A stretch of DNA of 64,000 nucleotides from Actinomycetes bacterium. Lineage in GTDB: Bacteria > Actinomycetota > Thermoleophilia > RBG-16-64-13. Below are positions 8,628-19,956 of this stretch, piece by piece (the stretch's first letter is position 1; each line of letters opens with the position of its first letter). The stretch lies in the NCBI GenBank assembly GCA_024637035.1, contig JAGXFW010000033.1, positions 1 through 64,000 on the forward strand, given 5' to 3'. The notes beneath the pieces are model-generated. The model was given only the letters and a program-made list of their open reading frames with translations, did no database searches and was not told the DNA's origin. The translations under genes were made by a program, and so were the position numbers.

Positions 8628-10157
8628 CTAGTACCTATCGACATCCACGGCGGGAAGCGTGAAGAAGAAAGATGCGCCGTCGTGGGCGGCGCCGTCGTTC
8701 TCAGCGCCATCCACCCAGATACGACCACCGTGCCGTTCGACGATCTTCTTGCACACGGAGAGGCCTATGCCTGTGCCCGGGTACTCGTCGCGGCCGTGAA
8801 GTCTCTGAAACAGACCGAAGATCCGTTCCGCGTACTGGGGCTCGATCCCGATGCCGTTGTCCCGCACTGCGAACACCCAGAGCGCACCGTCGCGCGTAGC
8901 GGAGACACGCACGCGGGGACGCTCCTCCCCTCGGAACTTGAGGGAGTTCGAGATGAGATTCTGGAACAGTAGGGTGAGCTGCCCCGGGTCCGCCGCCACG
9001 GTGGGTAGCTCCCCGTCCGCCCGCACGTCCCCGCCGGTCTCCTCGATCTTCAGGCGCAGGTTGTCCAAAGCAGCGGCGAGCGCGGTCAGAGACTCTACCG
9101 GCTCCGGCTCCCGCCCGCGCGTGCCCACACGGGACAAGAGCAGCAGGTCCTCGATCATGGCCTGCATCCGTCCGGCCCCGTCGACCGCGAAGCCGATGAA
9201 GTCGTCCGCATCCGCATCCAGCTTCCCCTTGTACCGCCTCTCGAGTATCTGCAGATAGCTCACCACCATGCGCAGGGGCTCCTGCAGATCGTGGGAGGCC
9301 ACGTAGGCGAACTGCTCGAGTTCGGCGTTGGAAGCGGCCAACTCGGCCGTCTGAGCGCGGAGCGTCCCCTCCACTCGGACCCTCCAGGCGACCTGCTCCT
9401 CGAGTTCGTCGCGCGACACGGTGATGTCCCGGAGGTCCGCCGTCATCTGGTCGAACGCCCGCCCCAACTCGCCGACTTCATCCCTGGACGTGAGGCCCAT
9501 GTGGTGATCCAGATCTCCACGACCCACCACGCGCACGCCGTCCTGGAGACGGTGCAGCGGACCGAGGAGTCGCCGGCCCATCAGGACGAAGAGCACCGTC
9601 AGCAGAGCGGCCAGACCGGACACCGCGCCGAACGTGGCGCTGGTGCCGCGTCCCTGCGCCCGTACGAGCATGTCCTGGACGTGACGGTCAAGGCGCACCG
9701 AAGCTACGATCATGTCGTTCAGGGCCACCATGAGCTGGCTCGTCAGCCGCTCCTCCCGAGCCTGGAATGCAGCGGCTTCCACCGTTCCGGACGCCTGGGA
9801 AGCGTCCCGGGCCTCCACGATCCCCTCGAAGAGAGTACCGAGGAGCGCATGGTCCGCCGCTACGCGATCGAGCAACCCCGCCATGTCGGCATCCGAGGAA
9901 GCGATCTCATCGATGAGCTCCCCCTGCGACTCGTGCCGCGCTCTCCACTGCACCCGGGCCCGCTCGCTGCCCCGAGAGACGTACTCGAACGTAACGAGCA
10001 CGAGTTGGGAGTTCGCCACGCGCACCTCGCTGGTGACCACCGAGAGAGCGAGGGCGCGGTCGGTGGCCCGGCTGACCACCAAGAACAAACCCCCCACGGC
10101 CAACACTAGAGCGACCGCCAGCACGCCCCCGAGGGTCAGGATCGAACGGATCTTCAT
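8628..10157 (-). CDS. Membrane-bound sensor histidine kinase
   Basis: This 509-residue kinase has a first membrane segment (about 7-27), an extracytoplasmic helical region of about 135 residues, and a second membrane segment (about 165-185). These are followed by a HAMP domain (PLHRLQDGVRVVGRGDLDHH), a coiled coil, a HisKA domain with FAYVASHDLQEPLRMV, and an HATPase domain with DNGIGI and GTGIGLSVCKKI. The kinase core resembles the phytochrome-type bacterial kinases that work with single-domain receivers. The ATG at 10157 overlaps the stop of the lipoprotein gene (ATGA), so the two are coupled. The apparent longer frame upstream is arginine-rich shadow. Confidence 0.88.
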   Translation of the reverse strand: MKIRSILTLGGVLAVALVLAVGGLFLVVSRATDRALALSVVTSEVRVANSQLVLVTFEYVSRGSERARVQWRARHESQGELIDEIASSDADMAGLLDRVAADHALLGTLFEGIVEARDASQASGTVEAAAFQAREERLTSQLMVALNDMIVASVRLDRHVQDMLVRAQGRGTSATFGAVSGLAALLTVLFVLMGRRLLGPLHRLQDGVRVVGRGDLDHHMGLTSRDEVGELGRAFDQMTADLRDITVSRDELEEQVAWRVRVEGTLRAQTAELAASNAELEQFAYVASHDLQEPLRMVVSYLQILERRYKGKLDADADDFIGFAVDGAGRMQAMIEDLLLLSRVGTRGREPEPVESLTALAAALDNLRLKIEETGGDVRADGELPTVAADPGQLTLLFQNLISNSLKFRGEERPRVRVSATRDGALWVFAVRDNGIGIEPQYAERIFGLFQRLHGRDEYPGTGIGLSVCKKIVERHGGRIWVDGAENDGAAHDGASFFFTLPAVDVDRY

Positions 10158-11158
10158 CGGATGACCGTGACCGCCTCCGGTGAGACGTTCTCGAGTGCCG
10201 GGAAATACAGCGCCGTGAGAGGGTCGGGAGGAGTCTGCGCCGACACCATACCCGACTCCACCATCCAGAGCGCCTCCTCCTCGAACGAGGACACGAGACT
10301 CTGGTCGAGCGCGAGTTCGAAGCGGAAATCGGGCCAAACGCCGGCCACGTAGGCGGCAGCCGTGCTTGAGCCTGCGACCACAGCGGCCTGCGCCTTCTCC
10401 GGGTGCACGCGGAGTTCTTCCTGCGCCCGCTGGAGGGCCCGCACGAACGACTCCGTCACCTCCGGCCGTGCGCTCACCGAATTCTCGGTGCCCACCAGCA
10501 GCCAGAACAACTCCTGCCCGTCCTGGCCGTCCCATGCCACGGTGGCCCCCGCGCCCAGGTGCTCTATCAGTTGGCCCGCGTTCGGCTGCCAGAGCATCAC
10601 CGCGTCGACATCGCCGGCCTCCAGTGCGGCGGCGCACTCGCTCGGGCTCATGAGGCGCACGTCCACTTCCTCGCGGGGCACGAGGTGTAGCAGTAGATGG
10701 GTCTCGAGGAAGAACTGGGCCTGCGTCTTCGGGGTGACGGCCACCGTCTTGCCGGCGAGGTCGGAGGGCTCCGAGATGCCGCGGTCGGCCCGGGCGACGA
10801 TCATCATGTTGTTCTTGATCGTGCTGAGGGATGTCACCACCCGGAGCTCGGGGTGCTCGAACAGATTGCTGGTGACAACGAAACCGGCGGCCGTGGCCAG
10901 ATCTACTTTTCCGGCGATCAGATCCTGGACGGCCGCCGCGCCCGACTCGTAGTCCACAAGCGAGACGTCTAGGCCCTCGTCGGCGAAATAGCCCCGTTCC
11001 TGGGCAACGTACACGATGGCCGAGTAGACCCCACCGAAGGACCCGACGGTGACGCGTTCGCCACCCGCCGCCCCCGTGCCGCCGGAACCACCAGACTCCG
11101 TACACCCCGCCGGCGTCACGAGCAGGAGGGCGAACAACACCACGGGAAGGAGGCGCAT
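10154..11158 (-). CDS. NMT1/THI5-like substrate-binding lipoprotein of a signalling operon
   Basis: The ATG at 11158 gives MRLLPVVLFALLLVTPAGC, a lipoprotein signal with the lipobox Cys at residue 19. The rest is a periplasmic-binding fold of the SsuA/ThiY/NMT1 type (GGVYSAIVYVAQERGYF, DLIAGKVDLATAAGF, LAGKTVAVTPKTQ). No ABC permease or ATPase is next to it. It is translationally coupled to the histidine kinase behind it. It probably binds a small molecule and presents it to the kinase sensor domain rather than feeding a transporter. The ligand is unknown. Confidence 0.8.
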   Translation of the reverse strand: MRLLPVVLFALLLVTPAGCTESGGSGGTGAAGGERVTVGSFGGVYSAIVYVAQERGYFADEGLDVSLVDYESGAAAVQDLIAGKVDLATAAGFVVTSNLFEHPELRVVTSLSTIKNNMMIVARADRGISEPSDLAGKTVAVTPKTQAQFFLETHLLLHLVPREEVDVRLMSPSECAAALEAGDVDAVMLWQPNAGQLIEHLGAGATVAWDGQDGQELFWLLVGTENSVSARPEVTESFVRALQRAQEELRVHPEKAQAAVVAGSSTAAAYVAGVWPDFRFELALDQSLVSSFEEEALWMVESGMVSAQTPPDPLTALYFPALENVSPEAVTVIR

Positions 11159-11379
11159 CACCCGCCGCCGCCCAACCTCCGGATCGGCCCTCTGGTCGGC
11201 ATCCGCGACTCCGCCGATCGTGCTGTGCCGGCTCCGGCGACCGCTCTCAGCGACCATGAAATCCCCCATTGGTCGACGACCGTCCCCGGAATGGGATCCG
11301 AGGGATCATCAAGGCACGCGATCACGCCTCCGTTCGAGACATCGTCCGCTCGCCTACCCCTGTATGGCAAGTCGTACAC

Positions 11380-12342
11380 CTAGTTATCCCGCGGGAACAC
11401 CGCGAAAGGATCAGCGACGCCACCCCCGGACTTTGCCCGCTTGCCCGCGCCGCGCCCTCTTGTGAGGTGCAAGACCGCGATCTCGGGCGGGCAATTGAAT
11501 CGCACGGGGACCACGGCCCAGCCGATGCCGCGGTTCACGAACACCTGCGAACGACCGCTGTAAGGTTCACCCGACACGCTGCCCGCGTGGCCGCTTTCAC
11601 GAAGCCCCTGGTCGTACCGGCGGTTGGTCACGGGCAGGATAGGCGAGCCCACGAAGGGCACGCGCACCTGCCCGCCGTGCGTATGGCCACATACGAAGAG
11701 GTCGACGCGCGACTCGTACTCGAGGTCGGCGCAATCGGGGTTGTGCGCCAGAACGATCCGTGGAGTCGACGGATCCACACCGGCAAGCGCGGCATCGATG
11801 GACACCTCATCCTCCCAGAAGTCACCTACCCCGGCGATGGCGAGTCCCGCGCCCCCGCGGCGGATCACGCGAGATCGGTTCCTCAGCGAGCGCCCACTCT
11901 CGGAGAGTAGCAACAGGGCCCGAGCGCTGTCCGCCCAGTGGTCGTGGTTCCCCAGCACCATGCCCACACCGTGGCGTGCGTCCAACCGAAGCAACTCGGG
12001 CCAGACGGTCTCGAGCTCCGTTGGAGTGTCGCGGGCGTGCACATAGTCGCCGGTGAGTACGATGAGATCGCCGTCTTCTCGAAGCGCCTGGTCGAGCACC
12101 CCCGATATCCACGATAGAGGCACCAGACTCCCGTAGTGGAGGTCCGTGAGGTGGACGATGCGGAATCCCTCGAACTCCCCGGGGAGCCCGTCGATCGGCA
12201 CTTCGTAGTGATTCACCGATACCAGATACCGCTCGATGGCGAACGGATACCCGGCGGCCAGCCTCACGGCGAGAGCGCCGCGGAGAAAGGTCCTCCGCGA
12301 GATCGCGGGGCCGGGAGTTCCCACCGACCGGGGAGAAGCCAC
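11380..12342 (-). CDS. Metallophosphoesterase with Tat-like signal
   Basis: This 320-residue protein carries an SRRTFLRG twin-arginine motif near residue 16 and a weak hydrophobic stretch. The calcineurin-like metal motifs follow in order: HLTDLHYG, LTGDYVH, GNHDHWAD, LAHNPD and CGHTHGGQ. It belongs to the YkuE-like group of exported phosphoesterases, some of which act on membrane lipids. The actual substrate is not known. The gene follows a small membrane protein gene with a 10-base gap and probably shares its transcript. Confidence 0.85.
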   Translation of the reverse strand: MASPRSVGTPGPAISRRTFLRGALAVRLAAGYPFAIERYLVSVNHYEVPIDGLPGEFEGFRIVHLTDLHYGSLVPLSWISGVLDQALREDGDLIVLTGDYVHARDTPTELETVWPELLRLDARHGVGMVLGNHDHWADSARALLLLSESGRSLRNRSRVIRRGGAGLAIAGVGDFWEDEVSIDAALAGVDPSTPRIVLAHNPDCADLEYESRVDLFVCGHTHGGQVRVPFVGSPILPVTNRRYDQGLRESGHAGSVSGEPYSGRSQVFVNRGIGWAVVPVRFNCPPEIAVLHLTRGRGAGKRAKSGGGVADPFAVFPRDN

Positions 12343-12352
12343 GGCCGACCGC

Positions 12353-12802
12353 CTACTCCGGCGGCGCCGTCTGGAACAACCGTCCGGTCCTCAACCCGAA
12401 GCGCCGCCTCGACGCCCGGCACTCGAGCGCCACGGCGGCCAGAAGCGTGAGAAGGGTCACGGTCCCCATGATCAGCACCATGCGGCCGAACGGCTCGCCG
12501 GTCGCGCGCCGGTCGCCGAGGATCGACAGGGTGGTCATGACCCACTCGAACGCGCCCATCACCAGCGCCACCTGCACCACCCTCACCGCCCACGCCTTAC
12601 GCACCGTCAACAGGAGCGGCAGCAGCAAGAACACGAGGACCAAGGGCAGGGTGAACGACCGCAAGAAATGGGCCGCAAGTATCAAGCACGCTAACACCGC
12701 GGGCGTGACGCAGGCCGCCAACGGCGGCCCGGACCCGCCGAGCGTGGGCTTGCCGCCCGAGTCTCGCACCGGCCGGCCGGTGTCTTCCGGTGATGACGTC
12801 AT
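12353..12802 (-). CDS. Small integral membrane protein, unknown
   Basis: This 149-residue protein has about four hydrophobic segments: AACVTPAVLACLILAAHFL, LPLVLVFLLLPLLL, VVQVALVMGAFEWVMTTL and MVLIMGTVTLLTLLAAVAL. I see no family motif beyond this layout. It lies directly upstream of the exported phosphoesterase and divergent from the pyrophosphatase gene. The codon use matches its neighbours and the frame ends close to the next start, which supports it being real. Confidence 0.65.
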   Translation of the reverse strand: MTSSPEDTGRPVRDSGGKPTLGGSGPPLAACVTPAVLACLILAAHFLRSFTLPLVLVFLLLPLLLTVRKAWAVRVVQVALVMGAFEWVMTTLSILGDRRATGEPFGRMVLIMGTVTLLTLLAAVALECRASRRRFGLRTGRLFQTAPPE

Positions 12803-12899
12803 GAGCGGATCCTCCTCCAGACACGCTACCGGTGTCCCTGCGCGATTCGCCGTTCCACTCTACCCTCATCCGACCGAGCGGTCACCAAACGCGCCTCAT

Positions 12900-12929
12900 T
12901 TGACACCGCGATCCATCGAGATGTACCAT
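12900..12929 (+). promoter_or_regulatory. Promoter of the membrane pyrophosphatase gene
   Basis: TTGACA (12900-12905) is followed after 18 bases by TACCAT (12924-12929), predicting a start near 12936 and a leader of about 58 bases. Confidence 0.55.
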
Positions 12930-12956
12930 ATCGAACGATATATTTAAGCACGCTTA
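12928..12956 (+). promoter_or_regulatory. Two operator-like inverted repeats
   Basis: ATATCG-AA-CGATAT (12928-12941) and TTAAGC-AC-GCTTAA (12943-12956) are two 6-2-6 dyads side by side at the predicted transcript start. This AT-rich patch stands out in the GC-rich surroundings and is a likely binding site for a dimeric regulator. Confidence 0.5.
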
Positions 12957-12993
12957 ATTATACCGATCGGCGTGCGAGACAAGGAGGGAACGA

Positions 12994-15519
<2,526 letters not shown>

Positions 15520-15565
15520 CCTGAGATCGAGTCGCGCCGGCGCACCGCCGGTGACCCGACCCTCC

Positions 15566-15597
15566 GCACCCCCGACCAGAGTAGCGGTCGGGGGTGC
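15566..15597 (+). terminator. Terminator of the pyrophosphatase gene
   Basis: GCACCCCCGACC (15566-15577) pairs perfectly with GGTCGGGGGTGC (15586-15597) around an eight-base loop, followed by ATTTCATT. It begins 46 bases after the stop. Confidence 0.8.
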
Positions 15598-15642
15598 ATT
15601 TCATTGTGCGGCACGACGCGGACACCGGGTCCCTCCGAAGAC

Positions 15643-15671
15643 TTGACGCTAGCGGGTCGGTCGCGTATGGT
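15643..15671 (+). promoter_or_regulatory. Promoter of the first hcp gene
   Basis: TTGACG (15643-15648) is followed after 17 bases by TATGGT (15666-15671). The predicted start falls at about 15678, inside the palindrome described next. Confidence 0.7.
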
Positions 15672-15674
15672 AAC

Positions 15675-15699
15675 GAGCGTTTGCACAGTGTAAACGCTC
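15675..15699 (+). promoter_or_regulatory. 25-bp palindromic operator of hcp
   Basis: GAGCGTTTGCAC-A-GTGTAAACGCTC is symmetric in 11 of 12 positions per arm and covers the predicted transcript start. The position suits a repressor. Hcp genes are often controlled by nitrosative-stress regulators, but the regulator here is not known and none is adjacent. Confidence 0.65.
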
Positions 15700-15736
15700 C
15701 TAACTGCCGAGACCGTTGAAATGGAGGAACGCATTC

Positions 15737-17380
15737 GTGGAAGACCTTGCGATGTTCTGCAACCAGTGTGAGCAGACGAGGAAGGGCGGAGGCTGTGTCA
15801 CCGCCGGGGTGTGTGGCAAATCGCCCGAAGTGGCGGCGCTGCAGGACCTGCTCACATACGCACTGCGTGGCCTATCCCAGGTAGCGCTCACCGCGCGTGC
15901 TGAAGGCATCACCGATGCGCGCATCGACCGGTTCACGGTGCGGGCCCTCTTCTCCACGCTGACGAACGTGAACTTCGACACCTCCCGCTTCCAGACGCTC
16001 GTGCACGAAACGGTGTTCCGCCGCGAACAACTCCAAGAGGCACTCGCCGCCGCGGGCATCTCGTACTCGGGCGACGACCCCGCGGCCACGTTCCGCCCGG
16101 CTCCCGACCTGACCGGTCTCGTATATCAGGGCGCGAAGGTGCGCCTCCCCATCGCTTGGGACGCCGACGAAGACGTGCGCAGCCTGCAAGAAGTCACGCT
16201 CTACGGCCTGCGTGGCCTGGCCGCCTACGCCGATCACGCCGCCGTCCTCGGGCACGAAGACCCTGAGGTCTACGCCTTCGTGCAGGACACGCTCACCAAG
16301 TTCGCAGACCTCTCTCTGGGCCTGAACGACTGGGTGGGCCTCGCACTCGAGACCGGCAAGGTGAACCTGCGGGCGATGGAGTTGCTCGACGCAGGCAACA
16401 CCGGCACGTACGGACATCCCGTCCCCACCTCGGTGCCCCTCGGGCACAAAGAGGGCAAGGCCATCCTGGTGTCGGGACACGACCTGCAAGACCTCGACGA
16501 ACTTCTGAAGCAGTCGGAGGGCAAAGGCATCTTCGTGTACACCCACGGCGAGATGCTGCCCACCCACGGCTATCCCGAGCTCAAGAAGTACCCGCACTTC
16601 TACGGCCACTACGGCACCGCGTGGCAGAACCAGAAGGGCGAGTTCGGCGAGTTCCCCGGGGCGATCCTGATGACCACGAACTGCATACAGGATCCCAAGG
16701 AGTACATGGACAACATCTTCACCACGGGCCTCGTGGGTTGGCCCGGTGTGCGTCACGTGGAGAACGGCGATTTCGGCCCGGTGATCGACATGGCGCTCCA
16801 GATGCCGGGCTTCGCCCGGGACCAAGTGCGCGACGAGGTCATGGTGGGCTTCGCCCGGAACGCCGTGATGGGCGTGGCCGGCCAGGTGATCGACGCGGTC
16901 AAATCGGGTGCAATCAAGCACTTCTTCCTGGTAGGCGGGTGCGACGGAGCCAAGCCGGGCCGCAACTACTACACCGAGTTCGTGGAGCACGCTCCCGCGG
17001 ACACCGTGATCCTGACCCTTGCATGTGGGAAGTTCCGCTTCTTCGACCGCAAACTCGGCGACATCGGCGGTATCCCGCGCCTGCTCGACATCGGCCAGTG
17101 CAACGATGCCTACTCGGCCGTGCAGATCGCTGTGGCGCTCGCTGAGGCCTTCGAGACCGACGTGAACGGCCTGCCCCTGTCTTTCGTGCTCTCCTGGTAC
17201 GAGCAGAAAGCGTGCGCGATCCTCCTCTCCCTGTTGCACTTGGGAATCAAGGACATCAGGCTCGGCCCGAGTCTGCCCACGTTCATCACACCGAACGTGC
17301 TGAACGTGCTCGTGGAGAACTTCGCCATCAAGCCGGTCGGTTCGGTGGACGAAGACCTTGCGGCCATGCTGAGCGCCTAG
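15737..17380 (+). CDS. hcp: Hybrid cluster protein (hydroxylamine/NO reductase), first copy
   Basis: This 547-residue protein has the N-terminal iron-sulfur motif C-x2-C-x8-C-x5-C at residues 8-26. The hybrid Fe-S-O cluster ligands are all present: His in TYGHPVP and Glu in THGEMLPTHGYP, Cys in TTNCIQDP, VGGCDGAKPGRNYYTEF, LACGKFRF and GQCNDAYS, and Glu/Lys in WYEQKA. Hcp detoxifies NO or reduces hydroxylamine in the cytoplasm of anaerobes. The GTG at 15737 is preferred because GGAGG lies nine bases upstream. A near-identical paralogue follows. Confidence 0.95.
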   Translation: MEDLAMFCNQCEQTRKGGGCVTAGVCGKSPEVAALQDLLTYALRGLSQVALTARAEGITDARIDRFTVRALFSTLTNVNFDTSRFQTLVHETVFRREQLQEALAAAGISYSGDDPAATFRPAPDLTGLVYQGAKVRLPIAWDADEDVRSLQEVTLYGLRGLAAYADHAAVLGHEDPEVYAFVQDTLTKFADLSLGLNDWVGLALETGKVNLRAMELLDAGNTGTYGHPVPTSVPLGHKEGKAILVSGHDLQDLDELLKQSEGKGIFVYTHGEMLPTHGYPELKKYPHFYGHYGTAWQNQKGEFGEFPGAILMTTNCIQDPKEYMDNIFTTGLVGWPGVRHVENGDFGPVIDMALQMPGFARDQVRDEVMVGFARNAVMGVAGQVIDAVKSGAIKHFFLVGGCDGAKPGRNYYTEFVEHAPADTVILTLACGKFRFFDRKLGDIGGIPRLLDIGQCNDAYSAVQIAVALAEAFETDVNGLPLSFVLSWYEQKACAILLSLLHLGIKDIRLGPSLPTFITPNVLNVLVENFAIKPVGSVDEDLAAMLSA

Positions 17381-17451
17381 GAGCAACCGGCCGAGCGCAC
17401 GGGCGGCGTGTTCTCACCGCGACAGTGCGCACGTGACGGTGACATAGACTA

Positions 17452-17489
17452 TGAAAGAGGGTGGCGTCTTCCGGCGCCACCCTCTTTCA
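17452..17489 (+). terminator. Strong hairpin between the two hcp genes
   Basis: TGAAAGAGGGTGGCG (17452-17466) pairs perfectly over 15 bases with 17475-17489 around an eight-base loop. The descending arm is C/T-rich and no T-run follows. It may end most hcp1 transcripts, or act as a processing or stability element for hcp2, which has no obvious promoter of its own. Confidence 0.65.
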
Positions 17490-17532
17490 AAGACATCCAG
17501 CCCGAAGCGGTACTTCCAAGAGAGGAAGCGTG

Positions 17533-19194
17533 ATGTTCGACGATCTTGAGATGCACTGCAACCAGTGCGAACAGACCCAGGGGACCGGATGCCGCGTGGA
17601 GGGGGTCTGCGGGAAGATGCCCGAAGTCGCCGCTCTGCAAGACCTGCTCACCTACGCTCTTCGCGGCCTCTCACACTGGGCCACGGCGGCCCGCCGCTCC
17701 GGAGCAGGAGACCCCGTCGCGGACCGTTTCACGATGCAGGCACTGTTCGCCACTCTCACCAACGTGGACTTCGATCCCGAGCGACTCGAAGCCCTGATCC
17801 GCCGGGCCGTGGAACTCAGGGACGCACTCCGCGTCGCCGCCGGCGAGGCCGGCGAGACAGAACCCGGTGACGCAGCCGCCACGTTCCAGCCCGCTGAAGA
17901 CCTAGTGGGGCTTGTCGATCAAGGTGCTTCTACGGGTCTCCCCGTGGACCGCACGCGGACCAAGGACGTCCAGAGCTTGCAGGAACTCACGCTCTATGGA
18001 CTCAGGGGCGTGGCTGCCTATGCCGATCACGCGGCCATCCTCGGCCAAGAAGACCCGGCCGTGTACGCGTTCGTCCAGGAGACGCTTGCGAAGATGGTCG
18101 ACCCGTCGCTCGCAGTCGAGGATTGGACGGCTCTCGCCCTCGAGACCGGGAGGATCAACCTCCGGGCCATGGAACTCCTCGACGCCGGCAACACCGGCAC
18201 GTACGGTCACCCGGTGCCAACGCCGGTGCCCCTCGGCCACGCGGCGGGCAAGGCGGTGCTCATCTCGGGACACGACCTCAAGGATCTGGAGCTGCTCCTG
18301 GCGCAGACCGAGGGCAGCGGAGTAGCTGTCTACACGCACGGGGAGATGCTACCCACACACGGCTACCCCGCCTTCAAGAAGCATGCCCACTTCCACGGAC
18401 ATTACGGTACGGCCTGGCAGAATCAGCAGACCGAGTTCGCCGAGTTCCCGGGCGCGATCCTCCTCACCACCAACTGCCTCATGCCGCCTAAGGATGAGTA
18501 CAGCGATCGCCTGTTCACGACCGGTCAGGTGGCATTCCCCGGGATACCGCACCTAGAACGCGACGACTTCGCACCGCTCGTGGAACGCGCCCTGGAACTA
18601 CCCGGCTTCCCGGAAGCCACGGAGGCGGGCTCCGTCTGGGTGGGATACGCCCGCAACACCATCCTGCAGGACCACCCCATGGGCAGTGTGAAAGACACCT
18701 TGCTCGCCTACATGAAGGCCGGCACGATCAAGCGGTTCATCCTGGTAGGAGGCTGCGACGGCGACAAGCCGGGGCGCAACTACTACACCGAGTTCGTCGA
18801 GAAGGCCCCGGCGGATACCGTGATCCTCACCTTGGCCTGCGGGAAGTTCCGCTTCTTCGACAAGGACCTTGGCGCCATCGACGGTGTGCCGCGATTGGTA
18901 GACGTGGGTCAGTGCAACGACGCCTACTCGGCCATCCGTATCGCAGAGGCGCTGGCGGAGGCCACCGGCGTCGGCCTGAACGAACTCCCTCTCTCACTCG
19001 TACTGTCGTGGTATGAGCAGAAGGCAGTGGCCATCCTCTTGACGCTCCTACACCTGGGCATGAAGAACATCCGGCTGGGCCCGACCATGCCGACGTTCCT
19101 CACCCCGAACACGCTCGAGTTGCTCACCGAGCGGTTCGCGGTCATCCCCATTGCGACGCCGGAAGCCGATCTGGCGGCCATCCTGAACGCTTAG
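17533..19194 (+). CDS. hcp: Hybrid cluster protein, second copy
   Basis: This 553-residue protein is clearly paralogous to the gene 150 bases upstream. The N-terminal iron-sulfur motif is C-x2-C-x7-C-x5-C, one residue shorter in the loop. The hybrid-cluster ligands are conserved: TYGHPVP, THGEMLPTHGYP, TTNCLMPP, VGGCDGDKPGRNYYTEF, LACGKFRF, GQCNDAYS and WYEQKA. The ATG at 17533 is chosen because it gives the family N-terminus MFDDLEMHCNQC and has AGAGAGGAAG upstream. The duplication suggests either dosage or division of labour under nitrosative stress. Confidence 0.94.
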   Translation: MFDDLEMHCNQCEQTQGTGCRVEGVCGKMPEVAALQDLLTYALRGLSHWATAARRSGAGDPVADRFTMQALFATLTNVDFDPERLEALIRRAVELRDALRVAAGEAGETEPGDAAATFQPAEDLVGLVDQGASTGLPVDRTRTKDVQSLQELTLYGLRGVAAYADHAAILGQEDPAVYAFVQETLAKMVDPSLAVEDWTALALETGRINLRAMELLDAGNTGTYGHPVPTPVPLGHAAGKAVLISGHDLKDLELLLAQTEGSGVAVYTHGEMLPTHGYPAFKKHAHFHGHYGTAWQNQQTEFAEFPGAILLTTNCLMPPKDEYSDRLFTTGQVAFPGIPHLERDDFAPLVERALELPGFPEATEAGSVWVGYARNTILQDHPMGSVKDTLLAYMKAGTIKRFILVGGCDGDKPGRNYYTEFVEKAPADTVILTLACGKFRFFDKDLGAIDGVPRLVDVGQCNDAYSAIRIAEALAEATGVGLNELPLSLVLSWYEQKAVAILLTLLHLGMKNIRLGPTMPTFLTPNTLELLTERFAVIPIATPEADLAAILNA

Positions 19195-19226
19195 CGGATC
19201 GACTGGACAATCCTTGCTGTGACGAT

Positions 19227-19255
19227 CGAGGGGCCGCGCGACGCGCGGTCCCTCG
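19227..19255. terminator. Bidirectional terminator between hcp and padR-like genes
   Basis: CGAGGG-G-CCGCGC pairs with GCGCGG-T-CCCTCG around a GAC loop, between two convergent stops (19194 and 19268). Confidence 0.7.
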
Positions 19256-19267
19256 ACGTTGATCCGG

Positions 19268-19888
19268 CTAGGCTTCGCTCTCCGTCGACCCCTCACCTTC
19301 GGGCTCCCCACCTTCGGGCCCCTCGCTCTCGGGGCCGGCGATCTCCTCGACTCTGCGGCTCGCGTCCTGCAGCACCGCGCCGATCGCTCGGATCTTCTCC
19401 GGATCGTCGGCGGTTCGCCACACCGAAGAGGCGATACCACCGAAGAGTCGGCGCAGGTCGTCGAGGAGCTCCAGCCCCTCACGGCTGGCCTTCGGCCACG
19501 AGCGGCCCGGCATGTGGTGCCAATGACTCCGCACCTTGTCCCCGTTCTCTTTCAAATGCGCGAGACCATCGTCGGTGATCTCGTAGATGCGCCGCCCATC
19601 GTCCTCGCGCCCGCGCACGAACCCCTGGTCTTCGAGCATCTGTAGGACCGGGTAGATCGAGCCCGGGCTGGGGCTGTACATGCCCCGGGACTGCTCCTCC
19701 ATGGCCTTGATCACGTCGTAGCCGTGCCGCGGCCGCTCCCGCACCAAGTCGAGCACCAAGAACTTCAGCGCTCCCTTCCTTCCTCCCCCACGGCCGTGGC
19801 CCCGATGGAAGCCGCCGCCGGCCATGCGGTGGCGCGCCACATGTGCTTTCCAGCCTTCGTGCCAATCTCCCGCCGGTTCTCTGTGCAT
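19268..19888 (-). CDS. PadR family transcriptional regulator
   Basis: This 206-residue protein has a basic, Gly/His-rich N-terminus and then the PadR winged helix: ALKFLVLDLVRERPRHGYDV, SPGSIYPVLQMLEDQGFV and RRIYEITDDGLAHL. A C-terminal helical dimerisation part is followed by a Glu/Gly-rich tail. The ATG at 19888 has AAGGAG seven bases upstream. Its promoter region contains three phased repeats, which suggests autoregulation. PadR proteins often sense phenolics or antibiotics and repress an efflux gene. No obvious target lies next to it except the divergent DUF362 gene. Confidence 0.88.
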   Translation of the reverse strand: MHREPAGDWHEGWKAHVARHRMAGGGFHRGHGRGGGRKGALKFLVLDLVRERPRHGYDVIKAMEEQSRGMYSPSPGSIYPVLQMLEDQGFVRGREDDGRRIYEITDDGLAHLKENGDKVRSHWHHMPGRSWPKASREGLELLDDLRRLFGGIASSVWRTADDPEKIRAIGAVLQDASRRVEEIAGPESEGPEGGEPEGEGSTESEA

Positions 19889-19924
19889 CCGCCCGCTCCT
19901 TCGTCTCTCGTGGAATGGACTCTA

Positions 19925-19956
19925 CGATACATGGCGATACATTGCGATATATCGCG
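19925..19956. promoter_or_regulatory. Triple phased repeat, probable PadR operator
   Basis: CGATACAT occurs twice at a ten-base interval and CGATATAT follows after another ten, so the protein would bind one helical face. The last copy lies in the perfect palindrome GCGATATATCGC (19944-19955). The rest of the 359-base gap up to 20247 holds no gene. Confidence 0.6.
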
